From assembly GCA_964058845.1 (NCBI GenBank), contig CAXKVR010000001.1, forward strand, positions 1 through 64,000: a stretch of DNA of 64,000 bases. Reading direction: 5' to 3'. The notes below the pieces were generated by a model. It did no database searches. It had not been told where the DNA came from and saw only the letters and a list, made by a program, of their open reading frames with translations. How positions within the stretch are numbered: the stretch's first letter is position 1; every line of letters begins with the position of its first letter. Source of the stretch: Carex sylvatica (Eukaryota > Streptophyta > Magnoliopsida > Poales > Cyperaceae). This document shows, piece after piece, positions 47,211-58,350 of this stretch. The translations under genes and the position numbers were made by a program.

Positions 47211-47684
47211 ATGCAGATTTTTGTGAAAACCCTAACAGGAAAGACGATCACGCTTGAAGTCGAGAGCAGCGACACGATCGATAATGTCAAGACCAAGATT
47301 CATGACAAGGAACGGATCCCACCTGACCAGCAGCGTCTCATATTTGCCGGGAAGCAACTCGAAGAAGGAAGAACGCTGAACGATTACAACATACAGAAGG
47401 AGTCGACGCTGCATGATCTAACGCTGCATGATCTAGTGCTGCGATTAAGAGGCGGCTACATCTACGACAAGGAGCTCAAGAATCTTGCAAATAAACAGAA
47501 TGTATTCAAGATGATATGCCGCAAGTGTTACGGCCGCCTCGCGCCGAATGCCACTAATTGTCGAAGAAAGAAATGCGGTGGCAACAACGATTTGAGAAGA
47601 AAGCATACGTTTTCTTACCGATTTATTAGTAAAAAAAATCTACAATGGTCGAAAGATGAGATGAGTGCAAGGACAAATTATTAA
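47211..47684 (+). CDS. Divergent ubiquitin-eL40 fusion protein
   Basis: Fusion of ubiquitin and ribosomal protein eL40, normally cleaved after the ubiquitin Gly-Gly. The ubiquitin part (1-82) departs from the near-invariant sequence: A28T, Q31H, G35R, D52E, A57N, and six extra residues after H68 from a nearly perfect 15-bp tandem duplication (ACGCTGCATGATCTA). The insertion lies in the last beta strand, beside the hydrophobic patch (L8, I44, V70). RLRGG is kept (78-82). The eL40 part starts at 83 and keeps its four zinc cysteines (C103, C106, C117, C122), but the linker is altered and the product ends at 157, about 23 residues past the usual length, with an unrelated tail. The frame is open. 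It could be a specialised paralogue or a pseudogene that has not yet acquired a stop. Confidence 0.88.
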   Translation: MQIFVKTLTGKTITLEVESSDTIDNVKTKIHDKERIPPDQQRLIFAGKQLEEGRTLNDYNIQKESTLHDLTLHDLVLRLRGGYIYDKELKNLANKQNVFKMICRKCYGRLAPNATNCRRKKCGGNNDLRRKHTFSYRFISKKNLQWSKDEMSARTNY

Positions 47685-48734
47685 TAATTAAAACCGAAAG
47701 AATATGCAGATTATTTATTATGGATTTTAGCGATGATGAAAGTGTTGTTTAATTTCTGATGTGTAATTCTTTTAGTGTCAGGTTTTATTAGTCTCTTGAT
47801 TAAATTTTAATGAATGAATCACCGCTATGTTTTTCTATTTTAAATTTCTATTGTCAATTGATAAACAGATCATATACTCAGCATTTAATTTGACAATAAG
47901 AATAATCGATTTGAAATTTTTTTAGTGCTGGATTTGATAGTTTTAATCAAAATATTCAATTCAAGCAATAAATGAGAATCGATTGTTAAACAGAAGAAAT
48001 ATGTAAAAATGGATTGCTTGATAAATATGGACCAAACTCCCTCGTTGTACTCCTGACAAAAATCTTGATTTTCTGTTTTCCAATGGTCGTGTATTTTAAT
48101 TATTAGAAGGTTTGCAACTTGATATTTGATTGTTCGTACCAGTTCCATTTCACAACCAAGTCGAACTTGAATAATTAAATTGGATTTTCTTTCTTAAATT
48201 CTTTACTGGTATATGAACTCATGTGAAGTTTCATTTTGCAATAAAATATGAAAATATCCCCTTGAGCACCTGACTGATCAGGCAAACTTTGAGATTTCGG
48301 CAATATTGCAATTAGAGAAGTGAGTAGCATTGCAAATATAATCAAAGTATTTTGTTTGGCATAAGCATTCCTGGTATTTGTAAAGGCCGTTGAGTCAAAC
48401 TTGTCCATTTCTTAAAAAAATAGAGGGCTTGTCTGTACCAGCATATCAGTACAACTTGTACAAACCACAAAGTACCAGTACAATTTGGTACAGACCACCA
48501 ACCTTTTTATAATTACACAAACAAAATGTAACCTATTATATCATAATTATCTTATTCCTTTAATTTGATCTAATTGAATCACTGCTACAAAAAGGAGAAG
48601 AAAAATATCAAATAACAAGGAACCGACAAAAGAGATGTATACTTACAAGCAAGCTCCTCTAAAGTAAAAAATAATTAAAGGTTATCTTATTTTCTGCGGC
48701 ATTTTAATCACCATTTACGATTAATATTCTTATG
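47685..48734. other. 3' flank of the ubiquitin gene, no further gene seen
   Basis: AT-rich with short frames lacking motifs. A GTACCAG/TTGGTAC-rich patch lies near 48435-48500. No element ends were recognised. Confidence 0.4.
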
Positions 48735-48979
48735 TCGCCATATGGAGACACTACTAGAATTTATGTGTTGTATTAGGATTGCAACTACTCTTTTATCTTG
48801 TTATATGGAGACACTACTAGAGTGTTGCATAGATCTTCAATTGCAGTGTTGTATTGGGATTACAACCACTCTCTTCTCTTGCCATCTGGAGACACTACTA
48901 ATATGCTACAAACACTTTCAATTATAGTGTTGTATTCAGTTTACAAACTACCTGCTTATCTTGCCATATGGAGACACTA
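48735..48979 (+). repeat. 81-bp tandem repeat array, part 1
   Basis: About three copies of a unit that begins GGAGACACTACTAGAGTGCT, continues CAATTGGAGTGTTGTATTAG and ends CTCTTCTCTTGCCATAT. The array breaks at CACTA (48975-48979), where the solo LTR begins, and resumes at 51672. Because 81 is divisible by three, the unit is open in one frame encoding a Cys-rich 27-residue repeat (LECC..., QLECCIRV..., FSCH). Confidence 0.9.
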
Positions 48980-51671
48980 TGTCACACCCCGCGGCCACGG
49001 GTCGCAACAGTCCCCCGCCGTAAGCATACAACTCCGTGTATGATTACAAGGCAGATCAACATTTACTCAGAAATTTATGACAATTAAAATATAAACAAGT
49101 TTCTAAATATAAATCAGAGTACACGAGTCTGGTAAAAACATAATACATCAAGGTATCACATATGGATACCGACTATCAGGTATAATTTAGAGAGTTATAC
49201 AACCAAAAATAATATATACATCTCTAGTCAACTAACCAAATATCTACGGTGGTAATGATGATCTATACCGAAGGCCTACTGATCGCGTGCCTCCCCAGAC
49301 CCAGATGCATCAGAACCTTTAACATAACCCGAAGGGTGGGGGTGAGAATAAAATTCTCAGTGCGAATTTTCCACTATAAGATTGGACTTGTAATCAGATT
49401 TCATATTCAAAAATAAAACTCATACTCTCGCAATTCAAACAGATACATATTTGTAAAGAAAATAAATGCAGATGTTTGACAACAATTAACCAAATGAATC
49501 ACAATTAACAGAATTTTCAAGATAAATCTCAAATATAACACAATTTGGCTTAACTCGACTATTATACGGACTTGTAACAACTACAAATGTTCAATCGAGC
49601 TGGACCCTTTATCTGACCCTCGTCTGTAGGGTTATTGACACCTACAGACATTCCACCGAGCTGAACACACTCATCTGTAATTGTTTGGCCTAATTATTTT
49701 CTAAGGTATGGTTCGAATCATGTAAGGAAAATTTGCTCTGAAATCATTTCAATAATCGTATTATACAATTGACCGTTCAAACGCATTAACACGTAGCAAA
49801 AATGCCACCGAGCCACAGACGTTACACTTGTCACCCACGATTTTCAATCCACATATCAATTCAATCACTCACCCTTCGTCCCAACCGGTACTGGAAAAAC
49901 TGAGGGCCATTTACCTAAAGCGCTAGAAGGATCCCGGGCTCAAAGTCAGCCATACGGCTTAACTTTGCAAATTCGTCGGACCCAAGTCAGCCATACGGCT
50001 CAACTTCGTAAATCCGCACACAATCCTTCTAAATCATCAATTCGTGGTGACTATCAACCAAACTCTGATCATGATAGATCGACATGACTGATAATCATAC
50101 AAACATGTAAATCGTTCGATTCCCGATAATTCGAGTTTAATTTATTTGGGCTATGCATATGATTTACACGATTCAATGATGCAATCAATCAGATATTCAA
50201 CATAACAACAATAAACAGTTTAATTCTTGAAAATAAAATATCAAACAAGTCCAAGAATTCTGCACCTGTTTACGAAAAATACATCGCTAATTTACGGATC
50301 AGGCGTCTTGAAGTGTCCCGCGAATTCTTCCTCGACTGAGTCTACACCTATATTACATGTATACTTGGTTTAAATCTTGGTTTTACAGTCGAGAAACTCA
50401 CTCGAGATCATTGATGACTTATACATTCCTATGCTTCGGTATCGATTCTTTCGATTTCTTCTTTCTTATTAACAATCTCTAAAACTTACACATTTTACAT
50501 CTGGGCCCTTTAAACCATACGAAATTCCAATTAGGTTCAATTGTATGTATACCAATTTACCGTCTCACTACCTCAGGTTCTCGTAACAATTCAATTTTCT
50601 GATTAATTAAACCCTAATTTGGTCAAAATTCAAACTAATAGCTAGATGTCAAGGTTGAGAGAGAGGTATACCGATTACACGTCTATTTAGTCGGATTAGC
50701 CTAATCAATCAACTACATTCTCCGAATTTTGGATTTGGTACCGAGAATTCACAAAATTAGCAAGAATCCCAAAATTGAAATGAAATCAAAAAAATAATGG
50801 ATATATAACCAACAATGTAGTTCAAATGGCTAGTCTACAAGTAATTCAACACAAATCTCGGGTTTAAAATGAAAACCCAAGAAATCGAGAAAATCTGAGA
50901 TTTTGAGAGAGCAAAAGGAGAGAAGAAAATACCGAATAGAAGGGCTAGGGGAGATGTACGATCAATTTCTCGGCACTACCTTCGATTTTACGAGTTTTGG
51001 GGCAATTTGGAGGGAGAGAGAGCTCTCTCTCTTTTCTTCTCTCTTGGACGGAACACACAGGGAAAATGGGAAAGGAACGGAGGAGAAAGAGAAAAAGAAG
51101 AAAAATAAGAAAAGCTGGGATTTAGGTTAAAAGTCATTCTGAGTGTGGACGCACTCATTCTTAGTGCGGATCGGCCACCCGTACTAATAACTTGTCAGAA
51201 TTAAAATGGCTCGAAAAACACAGAAAATACTCCAGTGCGAGTCCACCACCCACATTCATTACTTGGACAAATTTTCAGAATTCAGGAAATCATAGGATAT
51301 ACATGAGTGCGGATGCACTCAGTACTTAGTCGAATTTTCATCAAATCGACACTGGCCAAGAAAAAGTCCGAGTCTAATGCGTCCGCATTGAAATTTAGTG
51401 CGGGTGCCTTGACCCGCACTAGGACTTAGTCAGTTTTCAGAAAAAGAACTGGAGTCAGTGCGGATAACCCATTTGCACTCACCACCAGTGCGGACGCACT
51501 GAGCTTATAAAGTTTCAGAAATTCGTATTTTCGACGCGATTTCAATCCACACTTGATTTACTTATTCAGGAGAACCTTAATTAATGTTTAACTTCTATTT
51601 TATTGGCACGATTTTCAATTCTTGTCTTTAAATTACTTAAAAATTAATTGTAAAAATTTCGTAACGTAACA
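48980..51671. mobile_element. Solo LTR (2.69 kb) in the 81-bp array
   Basis: The segment starts TGTCACACCCCGCGG and ends AACGTAACA, giving TG...CA with short TGT/ACA inverted ends. It is flanked by a perfect 5-bp duplication CACTA (48975-48979 and 51672-51676). It has no internal region and no second copy, so it fits a solo LTR left by recombination. It carries the phrase GTGAGAATAAAATTCTCAGT common in large plant gypsy LTRs; orientation was not settled. A set of GC palindromes on GTGCGG.GCAC lies at 51141-51501. A 75-codon charged frame at 50903-51130 is not considered a gene. Confidence 0.75.
51141..51501. repeat. Cluster of GC palindromes inside the solo LTR
   Basis: Perfect or nearly perfect palindromes with short loops: 51141-51156 (GAGTGTGGACGCACTC), 51305-51320 (GAGTGCGGATGCACTC), 51376-51389 (AATGCGTCCGCATT), 51397-51420 (9-bp arms AGTGCGGGT/ACCCGCACT) and 51486-51501 (CAGTGCGGACGCACTG). 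Further half-sites (AGTGCGG, TTTGCACTC) lie between them. They stand out from otherwise AT-rich sequence. Confidence 0.85.
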
Positions 51672-52244
51672 CACTACTAGTGTACTACAATGATATTCAA
51701 TTGGAGTGTTGTATTAGAGTTACAACCACCATCTTCTCTTACTATCTGGAGTCACTACTAGAGTGCTGCACGCACCATCAATTGGAGTGTTGTATTAGGT
51801 TTACAACTACCATCTTCTGTTGTTATCTGGGGATATTACTAGAGTACTGCAAAAATCTTCAATTGAAGTATTGTATTCGGGTTGAAACTACCATCTTCTC
51901 TTGCCATATGGAGACACTATAAGAGTACTCCAAAACACATGAAATTGGAGTGTTGTATTAGGGCTGCAACCACCCTCTTTTGTTGCCATTTGAGGACACT
52001 ACTAGAGTGCTGTAAAGACCTTCAATTGGAGTGTTATATTAGGGTTGCAACCACTCTCTTCTCTTACTATTGAGGGACACTACTAGAGTGCTGCAATGAC
52101 ATTCAATTGGAGTGTTGTATTAGGGTTACAACCACTCTCTTTAATTGTCATATGAAGACACTACTAACGTGCTGCAAAGACTTTCAATTGGAGTGTTATA
52201 TTAGGGTTGCAACTACCCTCTTCTCTTACCATCTTAGGACACTA
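51672..52244 (+). repeat. 81-bp tandem repeat array, part 2
   Basis: About seven copies of the same unit as at 48735, with point changes and one- or two-base indels between copies. It ends at CACTA (52240-52244), the insertion site of the Athila element. Confidence 0.9.
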
Positions 52245-53715
52245 TGATATCTCCATATTATATCTAAATTATGGCCCTAATTTACAATGAAACCTGTGCT
52301 TTAAAGCCTATGAATGTGGACTTTTTACTTGTATTTCGATGAAATGTGGTACTGCTATGCTTTGTTTGGTATTTTGCAGGAAAAAGGGTGAAAAACTGCA
52401 TCTGACTACTTTTCATACGGCCCGTATGATATTCTGTACGGACCGTACAAGATCTGCCCAACCACACAGAAGGATCCACAACAGAGGCACAAAGTCTCCA
52501 AGTCAAAGCCCAGGCATACGGTCCGTACGGGATCCTGTACGGGCCGTACAACGCTGATTCGAAAAATCCAGCTGGAATCTGAATTGAGCACGATTTGAGG
52601 AGCCGAAAAGGAAACCCCTGGAGACGTGATCTGGGGCATTAAAGGAGATATTCCACAGTAGAAAAAGGGGAATCAATCAATAACATTCCATCTATCAAAT
52701 CATTCATTCATCCTAGGTTTGCTTGGACAAGAGGAAAAGAGGAAGAGAAGGGAAGAACGCCAGTTTTGAACGGATCTTCGGATTTTCTACTGTTTTATCA
52801 TGAACTCTTTTATTTCTTGTTATTTGTGTTATCTTATGAACATGAGTAGCTAATTTACTTAGTTTCTAGGGGTAAGATGTAGTTTTTAGTTTAGTCTTGC
52901 TTGTATGCTACTTGGATTTTGTGTTGAACGCTTTGTTTTCACTTTGTTATGTAGTATTTTTATTGCTCTATTTGTGCTTGCTTGAATCTGATTAGTCATC
53001 CCGTTAGATTAATGCGCACATCTAAGTGTTAGGAGCCAAGTCTATGAAATTCATTCCAACCGAATAAAGTATATGAAGTAGGGTGAAACCAAGGAGTACC
53101 CGAAAGACGAAACTTTCCTTGAGGTGAAAGTCCTTGGATACTTTTAGTAAACTAACAAGTGACTTAGATAAATTAGGCCAAAATACGAAAGTTGAGGTTT
53201 AACGCATCTAAGAGGGAAGTACTTGAGTCCGGTAATCGGGTATCAGGCCAAAATGCGAAAGTTGAGGTTAGGTATCTAGATCTAGTCAAAAGAAACTCTA
53301 AACACAGTATCAACACAGAAAACAGTAGCTGCAGCATCAACTTGAGGTCCCATACGGACCGTACGGGAATCTGTACGGGCCGTATGCCTCGAGACTGAAC
53401 AAAAATGAAATCTGAACCCTGGAAATGCCTTTTTATCAATTGAAAAGAACTTTAATTATCTTTTATTGTCTTTTAAACTTGTTATAAATCAGTAGAATTG
53501 TTAGAACCAAAACCAAACCAATCTCTCTCACTTCTAGAATTTCAAGTGATTTTAGGATAAGTCGAGTGTTTTTCTTCCGTCCCTGTGGATCGATACCTGA
53601 GCATACTCAACGACAGGATAGTACACTTGCTATCTGAATTGACAGAGTATAACAAAGGTTTAAAAAGTATAGCTTGCTATACTGAGACTTTTTGGCATAT
53701 ATTCTCGTGCGATCA
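52245..53715 (+). mobile_element. 5' LTR of the plus-strand Athila element
   Basis: It starts TGATATCTCCATATTATATC directly after the CACTA duplication and ends CGTGCGATCA, six bases before the tRNA-Asp primer-binding site. The end region contains TGTGGATCGATACCTGAGCA, a phrase shared by Athila/Tat LTRs. Three pairs of CATACGG.CCGTAC palindromes lie at 52414-52448, 52515-52549 and 53351-53386. No 3' copy of this LTR is present in the window. Confidence 0.85.
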
Positions 53716-53721
53716 AGTTTT

Positions 53722-53739
53722 TGGCGCCGTTGCCGGGGA
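53722..53739 (+). other. Primer-binding site for tRNA-Asp (plus-strand Athila)
   Basis: TGGCGCCGTTGCCGGGGA is exactly complementary to the 3' end of plant tRNA-Asp (CCCCGGCAACGGCGCCA), the primer used by Athila and several Tat elements to start reverse transcription. Confidence 0.93.
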
Positions 53740-53998
53740 CAGCAACTAGAATTCTATACTTTTTCTTATTTTTGCTTGATTCTAGATTTTAATTTTAATT
53801 TTTCGTATTTCATCTTTGCAGGAATATACTGGAAGAGTACTGCCCAAGAATCACTACCATCTCAGAAGCAAGGGGCAAACTTCCAACACATTTGTTCCAG
53901 CGCCACCACATCTGTCACCTCTCCGTACGGCCCGTACAAAATTCATACGGACCGTACAAACCGACAATAGAGGCCAGACAGATCCAGAACAAAGCAAA

Positions 53999-55815
53999 AT
54001 GAACAACCACGGTGCTGAACAAGATCCACTCAACGAGGGTACTGGACAAGGTCAACCCAACGAGGATCAATACTCTGATGACGAAGGAGAAAACTATGCG
54101 CCAAGGACGTTGGAGAGTTCAATGTCCCGAGAGCTGGAGATGTTAGAGGAGCAATCCGATTGCCAAGGATTGTCGGCAACCAACCCAACTTCAATCCGGG
54201 CGTTGTCAACATCGTGCAGCAAAATACATTCCATGGCATGGATCATGAGGATCCGCATGCCCATGTTCAGACCTTCCTTGAATGCTGTGCCACCATTAAA
54301 ATTAATGGCGCAACAGCTGATTATATTAGACTTGCTTTATTTCCTTTCACTCTTAGGGATAAAGCCAAGAAATGGTTAGGGTCATTACCAAGGAATTTAA
54401 TTACTACTTGGAGGGAATTGTCCAAACTGTTTTTGACCAGATTTTTCCCCCATAAAAGAACTGCCAAGGTTAGGACCCAACTGATCAGTTTCAAACAAAG
54501 GTCCGATGAACCACTGAATGAGGCCTGGGAAAGGTTTAGGGAATTGCAATACTCTTGCCCACATCATGGTATTCCCGAATGGTTACTTATTCAGTCTTTT
54601 TATGTTGGTTTAACTGATACCACTCGTACTTCTGTAGATGCAGTTACAGGTGGAGCTCTCATGGATCGAGACGCTACTGAGGCAATGAACTTAATCGACA
54701 ACATGGCGACTAACCAACAGTGGTCCGGCCGAGAGGGCAATCGAGCTACTGGAGGAGGCCGACTTGAGCTCGATCAGATCACAGCTCTCACCGCCAAGTT
54801 TGACGCCATGCAGAAGGCTTTTGACAAGATGAGTGTCAAAGCACTTGGTAATCAGCAACCACAGCCTTGTGTTATGTGTGGAGACGAGGGGCACGAGTAT
54901 GAGAATTGCCCGCTTGCGCAAAGGGATGAAGGGCCCGAGTAAGTTAATTCTCTCAACAGTGAACCATCCTACTTCCCAAAACCTCCTTTCAGCCGAACCT
55001 ATTCCAAGGATCCAATTGAACAACAGAATTGGAGGTGGAAGCAAAACAATCCCACATAATTCAACAACAACCCTTCTGGCAGCAACAATAACAACCGCAA
55101 CTTCTACAACAATGCTGCATTCAATAACTCAAACAACCGACCACCATATTCTGGACCATCTAAGCCCTATGTTGCCCCTGCAGTAGAAAACTTCATGCAT
55201 GAACAAGGGAAGATGAATCAAATACTTTTCGAACAGATGCAAACGATCAGTGCTCAATTGGCGAGTTTGGCCCAAAACAAACCTCAAAGTGGGAGCCAAA
55301 CCGCACCACCACAACCTGGAATGCTACCAGGCCAACCAGAAATTAACCCCAGGGGAGAGGCCAAAGCGGTAACATTGCGAAGTGGGACACAGTACCAAGG
55401 ACCAGCCATACCTGTCGAGCCAGAAGCCGATCATACGGTCCGTACGAATCCCATACGGCCCGTACCAACACCCCCTGTGATTTCTGAACAGTCAAAGCCT
55501 AATCCGATCGAAGTTGTAACTGAGAAGACAGACCATACGGTCCGTACGAATACCATACGGCCCGTACAGAATGAAACCGACAAACAGAAAAAGAAGGTGA
55601 CCGAGAAACCACCGCCCTACCGGCCACCAGTACCATTTCCACAGAGATTAGCCGAAACCCGACTCAATGAACAGTTCTCAAACTTTCTTGGAGTTCTCAA
55701 GCAATTGCTCATTACCATCCCATTCACCGAGGCTTTGACCCAAATGCCAACCTATGCTAAGTTTCTCAAAGATATCCTATCCAATAAACGAAGCTTGGGG
55801 GGCATGAGACGGTGA
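53999..55815 (+). pseudogene. gag: Athila gag with C-terminal linker, frameshifted and interrupted
   Basis: The ATG is at 53999. An acidic N-terminus leads into the gag core (HGMDHEDPHAHVQTFLECC, LALFPFTLRDKAKKWL, FFPHKRTAKVR, AWERFRELQYSCPHHGIPEWL, QSFYVGL). This is followed by a CCHC zinc knuckle (CVMCGDEGHEYENC), an Asn-rich stretch and a coiled segment (EQGKMNQILFEQMQTI). Lesions: loss of one base near 54110 shifts the frame, TAA at 54940-54942, TAA at 55057-55059, and a shift in the G6 run at 55797-55802 just before the protease. Gag forms the particle and packages RNA. The linker at 55432-55567 carries two palindrome pairs. Confidence 0.88.
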
Positions 55816-57329
55816 AATTGACTGAGCAGTGCAGTGCTATACTGAGAAATGAACTTCCACCGAAATTGGGAGATCCGGGTAAATTTTCCATTCCATGCAC
55901 AATTGGCAAAGCAACCATCCGACAAGCTTTATGTGATTTGGGAGCTAGTGTGAGTCTTATGCCGCGAACTATCTTCGAACGAATGGGTGTAGGTGAGCTT
56001 AAACCTACACGAATGACTTTACAACTTGCGGATTCTTCGGTGAGACTACCGCTAGGCATAGTGGAAGATGTACCAGTTCGAGTCGGTAAGTTCTATGTGC
56101 CCGGTGATTTCGTTGTGATGGAAATGGAGGAAGACAAGGAGGTCCCTATTATTCTAGGACGGCCGTTTTTGAGAACCGCCGGGGCACTAATTGATGTGAA
56201 AAATGAGACTTTAACCTTGAACATAGGAGATGAGAAAGTTCACTTTCAAATCGACCAAGCAATGAAGTATCCCGCTCAACCCGAATCGTGTTATATGGTC
56301 GATGTGATTGATGAATTAGTTGAGGAGAAATTAATGGAGCAAATCAACAACTCGCTAAGGTATCATTCTGATTTTTTATCTGGTTTGCAGGCTGAAACAG
56401 GCGATCTTGAAACAATTTGCGCAGCAGACATGACATCTGTCTGTCTGGAAGACTTTCCGTACGGGCCGTACACAGATCATACGGACCGTACACCAGATGA
56501 ATTTCAAACCGAGAAGCTGGAGATTGAGAAGGAACCAAAAGTTCAGTCTGAGGCTGAGGCATACGGTCCGCACATAACTCATACGGACCGTACAACAAGT
56601 CAGACAGCGCAGACCACTCCCGAATTAAAATCTCTCCCAGCCACTCTTAGGTACGAATTCCTTGACTCAGAAAAGACATATCCTGTTATTGTAAATGCAG
56701 GATTGACCCCTGACCAAACCGCCAAGCTCATGGAGAAATTGAGAACCCACAAAGGCGCGATTGGGTATTCTATCAAGGACTTGAAGGGGATCGATCCAGC
56801 CACTTGCACACACAGGATCTTGCTAGAAGATGACCACAAGCCTTCAGTCGAACACCAAAGACGGCTCAACCCGAATTTAAAAGAGGTAGTAAAGAAAGAA
56901 ATTTTAAAACTTTATGAAGCAGGTATTATCTACCCAATTTCTGACAGCAAATGGGTGAGCCCCGTCCATGTGGTTCCCAAGAAAGGAGGAGCAACAGTGG
57001 TGAAAAATGAGAAAGATGAGATGATTCAAACGCGCATTGCAACCAATTGGAGGATGTGCATAGACTATCGGAAGCTCAACGCGGCTACACGCAATGATCA
57101 CTTTCCCTTGCCATTTGTTGATCAGCTCCTTGAAAGGCTTGCTAACCACTCATATTTTTGTTATCTTGATGGTTATTCAGGTTTCTTTCAGATTCACATT
57201 CACCCGCAGGATCAAGAGAAGACCACATTCACATGCCCATACAGTACCTATGCATACCGTAGAATGCCCTTTGGTCTTTGCAATGCACCTGCGACTTTTC
57301 AAAGAGCCATGATGGCTATTTTTTTCTGA
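55803..57329 (+). pseudogene. pol: Athila pol: protease and reverse transcriptase
   Basis: After KLTEQCSAILRNELPPKL comes an aspartic protease with active-site-like LCDLGASVSLMP and IILGRPFL. A variable linker with palindrome pairs at 56459-56491 and 56560-56593 follows. The reverse transcriptase starts with VEHQRRLNPNLKEVVKKEI, SKWVSPVHVVPKKGG, then RMCIDYRKLN and PFGLCNAPATFQRAM. The frame ends at a TGA (57327-57329) because a T run (57319-57325) is one base too long; the FMDDF catalytic motif follows in the next frame. The VEHQRRLNPN and YPISDSKWVSPV wording is characteristic of Athila and related OTA-clade elements. Confidence 0.9.
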
Positions 57330-57339
57330 TTTTATTGAA

Positions 57340-58350
57340 AAAGAAGTTGAAATTTTTATGGATGATTTTTCTGTATACGGTACTTCTTTCGATTCTTGTT
57401 TGGCTAATTTGTGTAAGATTTTGCAGAGATGTGAAGAAGTTAATTTAGTCCTAAATTGGGAAAAATGTCATTTCATGGTCCAAGAAGGGATTGTCTTGGG
57501 GCATGTTATCACCTCTAGAGGAATTGAGGTTGATAAAGCAAAAATTGAGGTAATCGAGAAACTCGAAATCCCAACAAATGTCAAAGGGGTTCGAAGTTTT
57601 TTTGGACATGCCGGTTTTTATCGCCGTTTCATAAAGGACTTCTCAAAAATCGCAAAACCTTTGACCAATCTACTTATTAAAGATTCTGATTTTATTTTCA
57701 CTGATGATTGTGTCAAGTCTTTTTGCAGTTTGAAGGAAGCTCTTATATCTGCACCTATCTTACAACCGCCAGATTGGTCACTACCATTTGAGTTGATGTG
57801 CGATGCAAGCGACTATGCAGTCGGAGCAGTTCTGGGGCAACGGAAAAACAAAAAGCCGTGTGTTATTTACTATGCTAGCAAGGTGCTAGATCCAGCCCAA
57901 ATGAATTACACCACAACCGAAAAGGAGTTGCTCGCCATTGTATTTGCTCTCGACAAATTCAGATCGTATTTGGTGGGCTCGAAGATAGTGGTCTACACAG
58001 ATCATGCCGCACTAAGGTACCTTTTAAGTAAAAAAGATGCAAAACCAAGACTGATTAGATGAATTCTTCTTTTGCAGGAGTTCGATCTCGAGATAAGGGA
58101 TACGAAAGGAGTCGAGAACTCTGTAGCGGACCATCTGTCACGTCTTCATTGGGACAAAGATACCACAATTAAGCTTCCGATCAATGACTCATTCCCAGAT
58201 GAACAACTCCTCGTAATCAGTTCTGATCTGGACGACATCCATACGGGCCATACAGAAGTTCATACGGCCTGTACAATTCAACATACGGACCGTACACAAA
58301 TTCATACGGGCCGTACAAGTACCAACCAGACCAAACAACAAGCTCCCTAG
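57340..58350 (+). pseudogene. pol: Athila pol: end of reverse transcriptase, and RNase H
   Basis: It begins with the catalytic FMDDFSVYG motif and continues with [19 protein letters not shown] and the [17 protein letters not shown] connection. The RNase H follows, with [35 protein letters not shown] and [16 protein letters not shown] at 58060-58062 replaces a tryptophan codon expected before the LLLQEFDLEI stretch. After HLSRL comes the linker with four palindromes at 58240-58316, closed by a TAG at 58348-58350, again at a tryptophan position. Confidence 0.9.

Noticed and set aside
50903..51130. 75-codon charged frame in the solo LTR
   Set aside because: Purine-rich leader-like DNA within an LTR; composition gives the open frame and no motif is present.
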